Origin: Blautia glucerasea
GTDB lineage: Bacteria; Bacillota; Clostridia; Lachnospirales; Lachnospiraceae
DNA: 64,000 bases
Assembly: GCF_013304385.1 (NCBI RefSeq)
Contig: NZ_JAAITU010000013.1
Location: 1 to 64,000 of the forward strand
Direction: 5' to 3'
Part shown: one piece after another, positions 6,650 to 15,253 of the stretch
Layout: every line of letters begins with the position of its first letter
Numbering within the stretch: position 1 is the stretch's first letter
The notes under the pieces: model-generated
Database searches by the model: none
What the model was told of the DNA's origin: nothing
Seen by the model: the letters and a program-made list of their open reading frames with translations, nothing else
Position numbers and translations under genes: made by a program

Positions 6650-7464
6650 AATGTGAAATATATAGAGATTCTATGCAGAATTACAAAAAATATGCGATTC
6701 CCCCTGCACAGCTTATCATTGCTGATGTTCCTTATAATGTTGGGAATAATTTCTATGGCTCAAATCCAATGTGGTATAAGGGCGGCGATAATAAAAATGG
6801 AGAAAGTAAATTTGCCGGGAAAGCTGCATTTAATTCTGATTTTAATTTTAACTTGTATGAGTATTTCCATTTTTGCTCTAAAATGCTGAGAAAGGAAGAT
6901 AAAAGGCCAGTGCAAAGAGGGCGTAGTAGTAATTCGCCATGCATGATCGTGTTCTGTTCATTTGAACAGATACAGACTTTAATTAAGGCAGCTGAAAAGC
7001 ACGGTTTTATTCATTACATACCTCTTGTATTTTGCAAAAATTACAGCCCACAAGTGTTAAAAGCAAACATGCGAATTGTGGGGGCTACTGAATATGCTCT
7101 TATTTTGTATAGGGATCGTCTTCCAAAGTTCCGTAATGGAGCAAAGTACGATGAAGATGGAAAAACAATCAGAGGAACAGGACATATGATTTTCAACTGG
7201 TTTACCTGGAAGAAGGATGGAAAAGAAATCCCTAAAATTCATCCGGCTCAAAAGCCTGTAGAAGTTCTGAAAGATCTGATAAAAGTATTTACAGATCCTG
7301 GCGATGTTGTAATTGATCCGTGTTGCGGAAGTGGAAGCACATTACGAGCAGCACATGAATTGGGACGCAATGCATTTGGGTTTGAAATTGACAGGATTTT
7401 TTATAACAGGGCAAAAGATGAAATGCTGAATTTTGATAATACTCAAATGGTGCTGACCTTATAG
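6628..7464 (+). CDS. beta-class site-specific DNA methyltransferase
   Basis: Transfers a methyl group from S-adenosylmethionine to adenine-N6 or cytosine-N4 in DNA. The catalytic motif IV is DVPY (about residue 32) and the AdoMet-binding motif DPCCGSGST comes near the C-terminus (about residue 230) with HPAQKP before it; IV-before-I is the beta-class order. The second proline position usually seen in DPPY is V here, which I recall from related element-borne enzymes. ATG 6628 is preferred, though ATG 6598 and 6616 are possible. No restriction enzyme lies nearby, so it is probably an orphan anti-restriction or regulatory methylase. Confidence 0.85.
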   Translation: MERESKLKCEIYRDSMQNYKKYAIPPAQLIIADVPYNVGNNFYGSNPMWYKGGDNKNGESKFAGKAAFNSDFNFNLYEYFHFCSKMLRKEDKRPVQRGRSSNSPCMIVFCSFEQIQTLIKAAEKHGFIHYIPLVFCKNYSPQVLKANMRIVGATEYALILYRDRLPKFRNGAKYDEDGKTIRGTGHMIFNWFTWKKDGKEIPKIHPAQKPVEVLKDLIKVFTDPGDVVIDPCCGSGSTLRAAHELGRNAFGFEIDRIFYNRAKDEMLNFDNTQMVLTL

Positions 7465-7482
7465 AAATGGAGATAAAAAGCT

Positions 7483-7926
7483 ATGAATAAAGTAATATTG
7501 ATGGGGCGACTGACCAGGGATCCGGAAGTAAGATATTCCCAGGGTGATAATGCAACAGCTGTTGCAAGATTTACCCTTGCTGTAGACCGGAGAATTAAGA
7601 GAGATAATGAAGCATCTGCTGATTTTATTAACTGTGTATCGTTTGGAAGATCGGCAGAATTTGCAGAAAAATATTTCCGGAAAGGTACAAAGATTGTAAT
7701 TTGCGGAAGGATTCAAACGGGAAGCTATACGAATAAAGATGGACAGAAAGTATATACAACTGATATAGTGATCGAGGAACAAGATTTTGCAGAGAGTAAA
7801 GCAACCAGTCAGCAGAACAATTCCGGAAGTGTTCAGGATAACTCAAACAGTACGCAATTGCAGAAGCCACAGCCGGATCCGGATGAATTTATGAGCGTAG
7901 ACGATGATGATCTACCATTTAACTAA
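7483..7926 (+). CDS. ssb: single-stranded DNA-binding protein
   Basis: Binds single-stranded DNA as an OB-fold tetramer and recruits replication and repair proteins through its C-terminal tip. The 147 residues begin MNKVILMGRLTRDPEVRY, the standard SSB opening, followed by FTLAVDR and an FINCVSFGRSAEF core. A low-complexity Q/N/S linker (about 105-130) leads to the acidic tip DDDDLPFN, with one residue after the usual terminal phenylalanine. Located at the end of the mobile-element cluster, so it is likely the element's own copy for DNA transfer or replication. Confidence 0.95.
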   Translation: MNKVILMGRLTRDPEVRYSQGDNATAVARFTLAVDRRIKRDNEASADFINCVSFGRSAEFAEKYFRKGTKIVICGRIQTGSYTNKDGQKVYTTDIVIEEQDFAESKATSQQNNSGSVQDNSNSTQLQKPQPDPDEFMSVDDDDLPFN

Positions 7927-7941
7927 GGGGGAATATAAAAG

Positions 7942-8115
7942 ATGGCAGGGAAATGTTCAGCAGCATATTGTACGGATGAATATCACGGATATGGATGTAG
8001 CATAACAGAAGGTTCATGCATGTTTTTTTATCCTGATAGCAAGAAGTGTGCAGAGATTTATGGAGAAGGACCTGATGCAGAGGCTTATTGTAGTGAAGAA
8101 TCACAGGAAGATTAG
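7942..8115 (+). CDS. small cysteine-rich protein (57 aa)
   Basis: ATG 7942 follows AAGGGGGA, 15 bp after ssb. The 57 residues begin MAGKCSAAYCTDEYHGYGCS and contain seven cysteines, suggesting a metal-binding mini-protein. It is the last gene of the accessory region. Related short Cys-rich proteins occur near ssb genes in conjugative elements, but the function is unknown. Confidence 0.55.
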   Translation: MAGKCSAAYCTDEYHGYGCSITEGSCMFFYPDSKKCAEIYGEGPDAEAYCSEESQED

Positions 8116-8284
8116 GGAGAAATTTCCTATTAAATGCACAACCTAACAAATGTTGGATTTTGATTACAATACATAATTATGGGGGATGCCATGTTCATTG
8201 ACAGCAATCCATAATGAATATTTGTTGTAATTATTCAGCAGATAGTAGCTTTGAGGGTATTGAACAGTTATGAATTAATAGAAA
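8116..8284. other. boundary between accessory region and chromosome
   Basis: AT-rich, no convincing gene. It contains a GGGTATTGAACAGTTATGA motif (8255-8273) that recurs with one mismatch at 11339-11357. No tRNA, integrase or clear attachment-site repeat can be seen, so the exact element border is not resolved. Confidence 0.4.
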
Positions 8285-8312
8285 AAGCCAAGGGTCAGTT
8301 CCCTTGGCTTTT
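8285..8312. terminator. bidirectional intrinsic terminator
   Basis: AAGCCAAGGG (8285-8294) pairs perfectly with CCCTTGGCTT (8301-8310) around a six-base loop. T-rich runs flank it on both strands (TTTT on plus; TTTTTC on minus), so it can stop transcription of the mobile-element genes and of the oppositely oriented capA gene. Confidence 0.85.
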
Positions 8313-8373
8313 GCAGATTCTATTATAATTCTGTAAGAAATTGTTGGTAATGAGATGATGCTATATTTAAACA

Positions 8374-9618
8374 TCAGGATAGGGTATCAATCATGGAACT
8401 GCGTTCCTGGATTTTTTCCATGATTCGTGTTTTTTCATCCCCCTCTGCAGGCGTTGGCTGATAATTATTATAGCCTTGTGCAGAAGAAATAGAGCAGGGG
8501 ATGATATTGGTAACATTGTCATTCTGAAGAGAGCCATTGCTGAAGGTAAAGGACTGCTGGAAGATCATGGAATCCATATCGCTTGGAGCACTGTTGCCTC
8601 CGAAGCAGAAATTTCCAAGACTGTATACAATATTCTTACCTTTGTATGTTTCAATGCCCTGAAGTACATGAGGATGATGTCCGCATACCAGGTCAGCACC
8701 CTGATCAATGGCCAATCTGCCTAATGTTATCTGATTGGAATCAGGAACAGTTTCCTTTTCATTGCCCCAGTGGAAGATCACAATGGTAAGCTGGGCACCT
8801 TCGGATTTTACTTTTGCTATATTGTCTTTTAACTGCTGTTCCCGTTCAAGATGGTCATTTAACTCGTAAATACCAACCAGTCCCACCTTGATCCCTTTCA
8901 CATCCATAACTGCTGTTTCGTCATAGCCAAAATGAACAATCCCTGCATCATCCAGGGCAGATAATGTATCCGTAAAGCTTTGCTCTCCATAATCATGACT
9001 GTGGTTATTGGCTGTGTTGACTGCTTCCACAGAACCACTGGTAAGGATTCCGGCATAAGAAGCAGGGGCTTTAAATGCAAAGGTTTTGTCAGCTCTCTGA
9101 GTGGATTCGGTAAGGGTTCCTTCCATATTGGCGATGGTCAGGTCATCTGCCTGGAAAATGCTTTTTACATTCTGGAGGAAATATTCTTTCCCGTAATTTT
9201 CGTAGTAGGCATTCAGACTGGTACTGTAATCAAAGGTTTCATCTGTACCAAGTGTACAGTCGCCTACAACACTGATGGTTAAAGTGACAGGAGCCTGCGT
9301 AGGAGTTGATTCTGCCTCAGAAGTAGTATCCTCAGTATTGCTGTCTGGGATTTCTTGCTTATTTGAAACTGGTGCATCCTGTGTACCTGTGCTGGAAGCA
9401 GGCTTTGCTGAAGAAGAACAGGAGTGAAGGGAAATGCCTACGATGAGAACCAGCAGGACAGCCAGGACCCCTAGACAAATATGGATGCGACGCTGTCTTT
9501 GCCGATAATATCTGGATTTACGATATATATTTTTTCTGTGTCCCTGTATGGACGGTTGTGCTTTCTTCCCGCCAGGTTTGGCAGAACGCTTCGGGCGGGT
9601 ATTTCTCTTTTCGGCCAT
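8374..9618 (-). CDS. CapA family (poly-gamma-glutamate capsule synthesis-type) protein
   Basis: A membrane-tethered metallophosphatase-like protein of 414 residues. An arginine/lysine-rich cytoplasmic N-terminus (1-47) is followed by one membrane segment (about 47-66) and an S/T/A-rich linker (67-110). The CapA domain (about 112-380) shows VVGDCTLG, IANMEGTLT, NTANNHSHDYG, IVIFHWGNE and GHHPHVLQG. No capBCD/pgs genes are adjacent, so a role in capsule polymer is not implied; many stand-alone CapA proteins are of unknown substrate. Transcribed divergently from nfo. Confidence 0.85.
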   Translation of the reverse strand: MAEKRNTRPKRSAKPGGKKAQPSIQGHRKNIYRKSRYYRQRQRRIHICLGVLAVLLVLIVGISLHSCSSSAKPASSTGTQDAPVSNKQEIPDSNTEDTTSEAESTPTQAPVTLTISVVGDCTLGTDETFDYSTSLNAYYENYGKEYFLQNVKSIFQADDLTIANMEGTLTESTQRADKTFAFKAPASYAGILTSGSVEAVNTANNHSHDYGEQSFTDTLSALDDAGIVHFGYDETAVMDVKGIKVGLVGIYELNDHLEREQQLKDNIAKVKSEGAQLTIVIFHWGNEKETVPDSNQITLGRLAIDQGADLVCGHHPHVLQGIETYKGKNIVYSLGNFCFGGNSAPSDMDSMIFQQSFTFSNGSLQNDNVTNIIPCSISSAQGYNNYQPTPAEGDEKTRIMEKIQERSSMIDTLS

Positions 9619-9699
9619 AGTAAAAATCTCCTTGTAAATATATATTTGAGATGTTTGGTGTAAAAGTCAGAAATATAATTAGATACTTTCACAAATTTT

Positions 9700-9728
9700 A
9701 GTATACAAATATTTCCTGTTTTCGTCAA
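9700..9728 (-). promoter_or_regulatory. promoter for the CapA gene
   Basis: On the minus strand TTGACG (9728-9723) is separated by 17 bp from TATACT (9705-9700). This would give a leader of about 75 bases before the capA start at 9618. Confidence 0.7.
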
Positions 9729-9850
9729 TAAGCATATGTCCGCTGCACCAGAACTGCCTAAGCTGTATAGGGATTTTCAGAATACAAAAACGAGGAAAAA
9801 AGGAGTATAATATTTCCCATAAAACTATTTTACACCAGAGAGGAATAAGA

Positions 9851-10696
9851 ATGTTATATATAGGTAATCATACATCATCTGCCAAAGGTTATGCATCTAT
9901 GGCAAGACAGACCATAGCCAATGGAGGCAACACCTTTGCCTTTTTTACCAGGAATCCCAGAGGAGGCAAGGCAAAGGAGATCAATCCGCAGGATGTGGCA
10001 AAGTATCAGGTGCTTGCTGCAGAACATCACTTCGGGAAGATTGTAGCTCATGCACCATATACACTGAATGCTTGTGCTGCCAAAGAAAATCTTCGGGATT
10101 TTGCCAGAGATACCATGAGAGATGATCTGAGACGTATGGAGTTTACACCAGGTAATTACTACAATTTTCATCCTGGCAGCCATGTGGGACAAGGTACAGA
10201 AGAAGGGATCCGGAAGATTGCAGGAATCTTGAATGATGTGCTGACAAATGAGCAGACCACAACCGTTCTTCTTGAGACTATGGCAGGTAAGGGGACAGAA
10301 GTGGGCAGGAGTTTCCAGGAACTGAGGCAGATCATTGATCTTACAGACCAGAAGGATAAGCTGGGGATCTGTCTGGATACCTGCCATGTGTGGGATGCAG
10401 GCTATGATATAGCAGACCATTTGGATCAGGTTCTGGAAGAGTTTCAGGAGCAGATCGGTCTGGAAAGGCTGAAGGCCATTCATCTGAATGACAGTATGAA
10501 TGAGCTAGGCAGCCATAAGGACAGGCATGCCAGGATCGGGGAAGGGAAGATCGGTCTTGAAGCACTGGTCCGAGTGATCTGCCACCCGGCTCTTCAAGGG
10601 CTGCCGGTTATCCTTGAGACACCGAATGATGATGAAGGATGGACAAGGGAGATTCATCTGCTTCGGGAAAAACATGAATCACTAATACTAATATAG
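9851..10696 (+). CDS. nfo: endonuclease IV (AP endonuclease)
   Basis: Cleaves DNA 5' of abasic sites in base-excision repair. The 281-residue TIM-barrel protein has the family signatures IGNHTSSAKGY-type opening, NFHPGSH (about 106), LLETMAG (about 144), GICLDTCHVWDAGYD (about 176-190), HLNDSMNELGSHKDRH (about 215-230), and ILETPND (about 261), supplying the His/Asp/Glu ligands of the trizinc centre. An RBS (AGAGGA) precedes ATG 9851, and TATAAT lies at 9806-9811. Monocistronic or linked to the downstream lipoprotein gene. Confidence 0.95.
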   Translation: MLYIGNHTSSAKGYASMARQTIANGGNTFAFFTRNPRGGKAKEINPQDVAKYQVLAAEHHFGKIVAHAPYTLNACAAKENLRDFARDTMRDDLRRMEFTPGNYYNFHPGSHVGQGTEEGIRKIAGILNDVLTNEQTTTVLLETMAGKGTEVGRSFQELRQIIDLTDQKDKLGICLDTCHVWDAGYDIADHLDQVLEEFQEQIGLERLKAIHLNDSMNELGSHKDRHARIGEGKIGLEALVRVICHPALQGLPVILETPNDDEGWTREIHLLREKHESLILI

Positions 10697-10702
10697 GAAG
10701 AT

Positions 10703-10768
10703 GTTGGGGGCAAAAGCCACCAACTATGATATCTGTAAATAATACAGGAAAATGAATTATCCTGTATT
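10703..10768 (+). other. two tandem hairpins between nfo and the lipoprotein gene
   Basis: GTTGG...CCAAC forms a stem at 10703-10724, and AATACAGGA (10741-10749) pairs perfectly with TCCTGTATT (10760-10768). There is no T run, so full termination is doubtful; they may trim or stabilise the nfo transcript. Confidence 0.5.
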
Positions 10769-10801
10769 ACAAATATAGAGAATCAGCACAGGAGGTATCA
10801 T

Positions 10802-11140
10802 ATGAAGCGATATAAATTATTATTATTTATTGGAATTATTTTTGCTTTTACATTTACGATAACAGGCTGTGGAAATAAAAGCGAAGAAGATGCATTTGAA
10901 GATGATATGGAGCCATTGGACAGCGATGAACTGGCAGATCTGGAAGTAATGGGAGATGATGATGTTCAGAGTGTTGATGACAGCCAGGTATCAGAAGAGG
11001 AGCGTCAGGCAGCAGAAGAACTGGAGAAGAATGCAGCCGAAAGCGGCGTATTTGAGGACGAAGGCGTTACAGAGGATGAGATTGACAAAGAAGTACAGCA
11101 GGAGCTGGAAGAAGCAGGGCTGACTGACAGTCAGCAGTAA
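10802..11140 (+). CDS. small acidic lipoprotein
   Basis: The 112-residue precursor has a lipoprotein signal peptide (about 1-23, lipobox ITGC) that would place a diacylglyceryl-modified cysteine at about residue 23 on the outer membrane face. The mature part is extremely acidic (many D/E, few aromatics) and probably disordered, with helical E/A-rich segments. AGGAGG precedes the start. No enzymatic motif is visible; function unknown. Confidence 0.8.
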   Translation: MKRYKLLLFIGIIFAFTFTITGCGNKSEEDAFEDDMEPLDSDELADLEVMGDDDVQSVDDSQVSEEERQAAEELEKNAAESGVFEDEGVTEDEIDKEVQQELEEAGLTDSQQ

Positions 11141-11216
11141 AGCATATTCCGAAAATACAGTCTCCGGCAGGATTTAAGATGTCAGGACAAAAGCATGTGA
11201 TGGGCTTTTAGATGAG

Positions 11217-11248
11217 CCTCCGGCAGTAAGAACGCCGGAGGTATTTTT
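11217..11248 (+). terminator. intrinsic terminator after the lipoprotein gene
   Basis: CCTCCGGC (11217-11224) pairs perfectly with GCCGGAGG (11234-11241), followed by TATTTTT. A second CTCCGGCAG occurs upstream at 11162-11170 and could compete for the 3' arm. Confidence 0.85.
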
Positions 11249-11350
11249 GGTGATGGAAATACATAACTATCCTCTGCCTTGCATATGAGAAAATCATTCT
11301 GCGCCAATATAGCAGATACTTCATTTTCACTGTACTAGGGTATTGAACTG

Positions 11351-12340
11351 TTATGATAATACTTCGTTTTTAAGCTCTTTCTGATTCATGAAATCAGCAG
11401 CATTCTGAAGGGTAGTCTCTGCGATATTGGATAGAGCTTCTTTTGTAAAGAATCCCTGATGGGAAGTCATGGTAACATTCGGGAAGGAAAGCAGTCTCTG
11501 GATCAGGGACGTCTGCATGATCTCCTCAGACATATCCTCGTATACATAGTCTGTTTCCTCTTCGTATACGTCAAGACCTACAGCAAAGAATTTATGCTCA
11601 CGGATTCCTGTGATCAGATCCTCTGTTTTGATCAGACCGCCTCTGGATGTATTTACAAGGATTACTCCATCCTTCATTTTATCAATGGTCTTAGCATTTA
11701 CCAGATGCTTTGTTTCATCTGTCAGCGGGCAGTGAAGGCTGATCAGATCACTGGTTGCCAGAAGCTCATCAAGGGATACATACTCCAGAAAATCCAGGTT
11801 TTTGTTTGGATAAAGATCATAAGCGATAACTTTCATGCCAAATCCCTTGCATATCCGTGCCATAGCCTGACCGATCTTACCGGTACCGATGATACCAGCT
11901 GTTTTATGATAAAGGTTCACACCCATCAGACCATTTAAGGAAAAATTATTTTCACGTAATTTGATGTAAGCTTTGTGGGTATGACGGTTGGCAGTAAGTG
12001 CCAAAGCCATGGCATGCTCTGCAACAGCTTCTGGGGAATAACCGGGAACACGCAGCACATGGATTCCATGTTTATGTGTGGCTGTCAGATCTACATTATT
12101 GTATCCTGCACAACGCATCAGGATCAGCTTCACACCCTGTTCTGCCAGAGCATCAATAACAGGAGCACTAAGATCTGCATTTACAAAAGCACAGATTGCA
12201 TCATAACCTTTGGAAAGAGAAGCAGTTTCTTCGTAGATATTGGCTTCAATAAATTTAATTTGAATCCCCGGGTAATCCGGAAGGATCTTCTCGAAAAATT
12301 CTTCATCGTAATTTTTAGTACCATAAAATAAAATTTTCAT
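11351..12340 (-). CDS. ldhA: D-2-hydroxyacid dehydrogenase (D-lactate dehydrogenase type)
   Basis: NAD-dependent reduction of a 2-keto acid, most likely pyruvate to D-lactate. The 329 residues show GTGKIGQAMA (nucleotide-binding Rossmann loop, about 151), a following acidic residue (YDLYP) that favours NAD, and catalytic Arg in NTSRGG (about 232), Glu in DVYEEE (about 260) and His in TSHQGF (about 295). Length is typical. A candidate Rex site upstream suggests control by the NADH/NAD ratio, fitting a fermentative role. Confidence 0.9.
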   Translation of the reverse strand: MKILFYGTKNYDEEFFEKILPDYPGIQIKFIEANIYEETASLSKGYDAICAFVNADLSAPVIDALAEQGVKLILMRCAGYNNVDLTATHKHGIHVLRVPGYSPEAVAEHAMALALTANRHTHKAYIKLRENNFSLNGLMGVNLYHKTAGIIGTGKIGQAMARICKGFGMKVIAYDLYPNKNLDFLEYVSLDELLATSDLISLHCPLTDETKHLVNAKTIDKMKDGVILVNTSRGGLIKTEDLITGIREHKFFAVGLDVYEEETDYVYEDMSEEIMQTSLIQRLLSFPNVTMTSHQGFFTKEALSNIAETTLQNAADFMNQKELKNEVLS

Positions 12341-12443
12341 GTGCGAATACCTCCTGGTCAGTCATAAACAATTTTGTAACTATTTCATTGGCAGCAAGTG
12401 TGTCTGAAGAGTTACACAATTTTATTATTTCCTTACGAAGGGG

Positions 12444-12449
12444 ATTATA
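12444..12449 (-). promoter_or_regulatory. -10 element for ldhA
   Basis: TATAAT on the minus strand about 100 bases before the ldhA start. The -35 position is a T-run rather than TTGACA, suggesting a weak or activator-dependent promoter. Confidence 0.45.
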
Positions 12450-12504
12450 CACGCTTTTTTGTCTGAAAAAAACCAAAAAATAGCAAAAAAATGAAAATCT
12501 CACT

Positions 12505-12522
12505 TTGTTATAAAATTAACGA
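12505..12522. promoter_or_regulatory. candidate Rex operator
   Basis: TTGTTATAAAATTAACGA matches the redox-repressor Rex consensus TTGTTAA-N4-TTAACAA at all but two specified bases. It lies upstream of a fermentative lactate dehydrogenase, a standard Rex target. It is about 55 bp upstream of the -10, further than usual for direct occlusion. Confidence 0.5.
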
Positions 12523-12730
12523 ATTAATATGTGAAAAAATTGTCAAATATGAACAAGAAAAAAAGCGCCTGAATCTCAAAAAGAAATCATAAAGACTTAT
12601 AGAGAAACTCCATCATTTTCTCAAAAATCTATCAGTTTCACATGAGATCAGACACTTGGCAATGAAAGCTTCAGATTGTGCTACATGGGAAATATTTCAT
12701 GCATGATCTATTTACAATCCTGAACTTGTG
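12523..12730. other. AT-rich spacer between aroA and ldhA
   Basis: Part of a 390-bp gap between the stop of aroA and the start of ldhA, both on the minus strand. I see no gene and no strong terminator in this stretch; it is AT-rich, with long A runs. Confidence 0.5.
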
Positions 12731-14002
12731 TTACAATAGGCTGTACAAATCTGTATAAAATTCCGGATAAGAGATATTGACACATTCTCCGTCAGTAATA
12801 GTAAGCGATCCTTCACAGATACCGCCTGCCACTGCAAAGGACATGGCAATACGGTGATCCTTATGGGAATCAATTGTGGCTCCATGTAAAGGCTTGCCTC
12901 CATGTATGATCATTCCATCCGGTAATGCCTCTACATCTGCACCCATCCGGGTAAGATTATCCGTCATAACCTGGATGCGGTCAGATTCCTTGACTTTAAG
13001 CTCTGCAGCGTCCCGGATCACAGTAGTGCCCTCAGCAAAGGCTGCCATTACAGCAATCATGGGGATCTCATCAATCAAGGTAGGGATGATCTCACCCTTT
13101 ATCTCTGTGCCATGAAGAGAACTGCTTCTTATAAGAAGGTCTGCAGTAGGCTCCCCGTCATTTCGTACATTCAGTAACGTAATATCACCGCCCATAGCCT
13201 GACATACACGAAGCAGACCGTCCCTGGTAGGATTGATACCCACATTGCACAGCAGAATCTCACTTCCTGGCACTAGAAGTCCTGCAGCAATAAAGTATGC
13301 AGCAGAAGAGATATCGCCGGGGACTGTAATGTCACGGGCCTTAAGATCAGGCTGTGGAAGTATGGCAGCGGTGGTGCCTTTTGAAGTAACCTGTGCACCG
13401 AAGTAATTCAGCATAAGCTCAGTGTGATTCCGGGAAAGAACTGGTTCAGTAACGCTGGTTGGTGCATCGGCATACATACCTGCTAGAAGCACACAGGATT
13501 TTACCTGGGCAGATGCCACAGGTGACTGATAATGTATTCCGTGGAGGTGTCCTCCCTGAATGGTGAGAGGGGCGCAGCCATTCTGATTCTGGCTTGTGAT
13601 CTGAGCACCCATCATGGAAAGTGGAGTAATGATCCGTCCCATAGGACGCTGGCAGATAGAGGCATCCCCGGTAAGCCGGCTGGTGAAATCCTGGCCGGCT
13701 AAGATGCCGGAGATCAGCCGGGTAGTAGTACCGCTGTTGCCAACATCAAGAATATCTAAGGGAGCCTGAAGCCCGTGAAGTCCTTTTCCTTCTACCAGCA
13801 CTTCATCTTTGTTTTTCTGGATATGAATCCCCATTGCCTGAAAACAGGAAATTGTGGAAAGACAGTCAGCGCCCTCCAGAAAATGGGTGATCCTTGTGGT
13901 GCCCTGTGCCAGGGCTCCAAACATAACAGCCCTGTGGGAAATCGATTTGTCTCCGGGAATGGTAAGCTTCCCGTGAAGCTTGTTCAGTTTTGGGATTTCC
14001 AT
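12731..14002 (-). CDS. aroA: 3-phosphoshikimate 1-carboxyvinyltransferase (EPSP synthase)
   Basis: Joins shikimate-3-phosphate with phosphoenolpyruvate in the shikimate pathway. The 423-residue protein has PGDKSISHRAVM (about 17-28), the hallmark GNSGTTTRL (about 88), QVKSCVLLAG (about 166), and the C-terminal catalytic segment LKVKESDRI (about 334) with HKDHRIAMS (about 380). In the RPM segment the sequence is ICQRPMG. It is 15 bp downstream of tyrA on the same strand, forming an aromatic amino-acid biosynthesis operon. Confidence 0.95.
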   Translation of the reverse strand: MEIPKLNKLHGKLTIPGDKSISHRAVMFGALAQGTTRITHFLEGADCLSTISCFQAMGIHIQKNKDEVLVEGKGLHGLQAPLDILDVGNSGTTTRLISGILAGQDFTSRLTGDASICQRPMGRIITPLSMMGAQITSQNQNGCAPLTIQGGHLHGIHYQSPVASAQVKSCVLLAGMYADAPTSVTEPVLSRNHTELMLNYFGAQVTSKGTTAAILPQPDLKARDITVPGDISSAAYFIAAGLLVPGSEILLCNVGINPTRDGLLRVCQAMGGDITLLNVRNDGEPTADLLIRSSSLHGTEIKGEIIPTLIDEIPMIAVMAAFAEGTTVIRDAAELKVKESDRIQVMTDNLTRMGADVEALPDGMIIHGGKPLHGATIDSHKDHRIAMSFAVAGGICEGSLTITDGECVNISYPEFYTDLYSLL

Positions 14003-14017
14003 GATGCCTCCTGTAGT

Positions 14018-15109
14018 CTATCGGTCATAAACAATATAGTTACGTTTTTTAAGGAGAGCCTTGCCTCGCTCCATAGCTTCTTCTTCATAGAATTCGATCT
14101 TAAGTACACCTTCTTCAAACTCACGGTTGTGGATGATGCCGATATTTTTGATACTGATATTATCCATTGCCAGAATAGTAGTGATGGTAGCAATGCCGCC
14201 GGCTTCGTCTGCCAGGTCAAGATAAAGGACATAAGCCTTCCTGGTCAGGCCGTTGTCTACCACGTCAATGGAATCACGATAATCTCTGGAACTTGCAAAC
14301 ATCTGATAAATGTAATCTGGATCCTTGTTGTCAATGGCACACCGGATCTGTATCAGCATACGGATATAATCGTCCAGTACATTGGAAATATTCTGGGTGT
14401 TTTCCAGGCAGATCTGCTGCCACATCACAGGAGAGGAAGAGGCGATCCTTGTAATATCACGGAATCCTCCGGCTGCAATGGTCTTCATATATCCTGCATC
14501 ATTATCCAGGGTCTTTACAAGATTCACAAGGGCAGAAGCAATAATATGAGGAAGATGGCTAACTCCGGCAGTGATAAAATCATGTTCATCAGCAGTGAGC
14601 ACCATGGGAATAGCGCCAATGGAAGCAATCATCTCTGTCAGATCGGTAAGACGTTCAAGAGGGATCTCTCCGCCTGGGGTCAGGATATAATAGGCATTTT
14701 CCACAAGACGGTCGGTGGAATGCTCAAAGCCTGATTTTTCAGAGCCTGCCATAGGATGACCGCCTACAAAACAGTCTGTCATACCAAGAGCTTCAACCTT
14801 TTCATGGATGATGCCTTTTACGCTGCCTACATCTGTGATGATACAGCCTGGCTGACGGATCTCTTTCAGAAATTCAAGATACTTTAGGTTATATTCTACT
14901 GGGGCACAAAGAAAAACATAATCACAGCTGCCAAAACGGTTATCCTTTTCTTCGCAAACCCCATCTATAATATTGTCGCTTACAGCGGCTGCAAGAGTGC
15001 CACGGTTCTGGTCAAATGCCAGAATATGATAGTCCGGGTGATATTTGCGAATCGCCTTGGCAATGGAGCCGCCGATCAGTCCCAGACCTATAAAACCAAT
15101 GGTTTTCAT
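14018..15109 (-). CDS. tyrA: prephenate dehydrogenase with ACT domain
   Basis: NAD-dependent oxidative decarboxylation of prephenate to 4-hydroxyphenylpyruvate for tyrosine synthesis. The start is ATG 15109 (MKTIGFIGLGLIGGSIA), preceded by GGAAGGA; a longer in-frame start would add 25 unlikely hydrophobic residues. Rossmann GLGLIGGS is at about 8-15, the catalytic region VGGHPMAGSEKSGFEHS at about 113-130, and a C-terminal ACT domain (about 290-360) probably senses tyrosine. Cotranscribed with aroA. Confidence 0.93.
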   Translation of the reverse strand: MKTIGFIGLGLIGGSIAKAIRKYHPDYHILAFDQNRGTLAAAVSDNIIDGVCEEKDNRFGSCDYVFLCAPVEYNLKYLEFLKEIRQPGCIITDVGSVKGIIHEKVEALGMTDCFVGGHPMAGSEKSGFEHSTDRLVENAYYILTPGGEIPLERLTDLTEMIASIGAIPMVLTADEHDFITAGVSHLPHIIASALVNLVKTLDNDAGYMKTIAAGGFRDITRIASSSPVMWQQICLENTQNISNVLDDYIRMLIQIRCAIDNKDPDYIYQMFASSRDYRDSIDVVDNGLTRKAYVLYLDLADEAGGIATITTILAMDNISIKNIGIIHNREFEEGVLKIEFYEEEAMERGKALLKKRNYIVYDR

Positions 15110-15155
15110 TAAAAAAACATCCTTCCCGCATAGTTTATAGTAAAACAACAGGTTT

Positions 15156-15184
15156 ATTTTATGATATATAGGAAAAAAAGTCAA
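15156..15184 (-). promoter_or_regulatory. promoter of the tyrA-aroA operon
   Basis: TTGACT (15184-15179, minus strand), 17-bp spacer, TAAAAT (15161-15156). It sits about 50 bp upstream of the tyrA start and back to back with the promoter of the divergent EF-G-like gene. Confidence 0.65.
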
Positions 15185-15253
15185 TTCCCTGTAAAAATGA
15201 CAGTATTTTATCTGAAAACGACAAAAAAATATTGTTAAAACTATATAAAATAC

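Noticed and set aside
1-8115. Prophage
   Set aside because: No capsid, terminase, portal, tail or lysis gene is present. The gene set could equally be conjugative-element cargo, so I leave it as an unspecified mobile element.
8255-11357. The two 19-bp motifs as attachment sites of an element containing capA-nfo
   Set aside because: The genes between are ordinary chromosomal genes with no integrase, and the motif resembles other intergenic palindromes in the window.
13775-14734. 319-codon plus-strand frame opposite aroA-tyrA
   Set aside because: Spans the junction of two well-supported genes on the other strand and has no family features.
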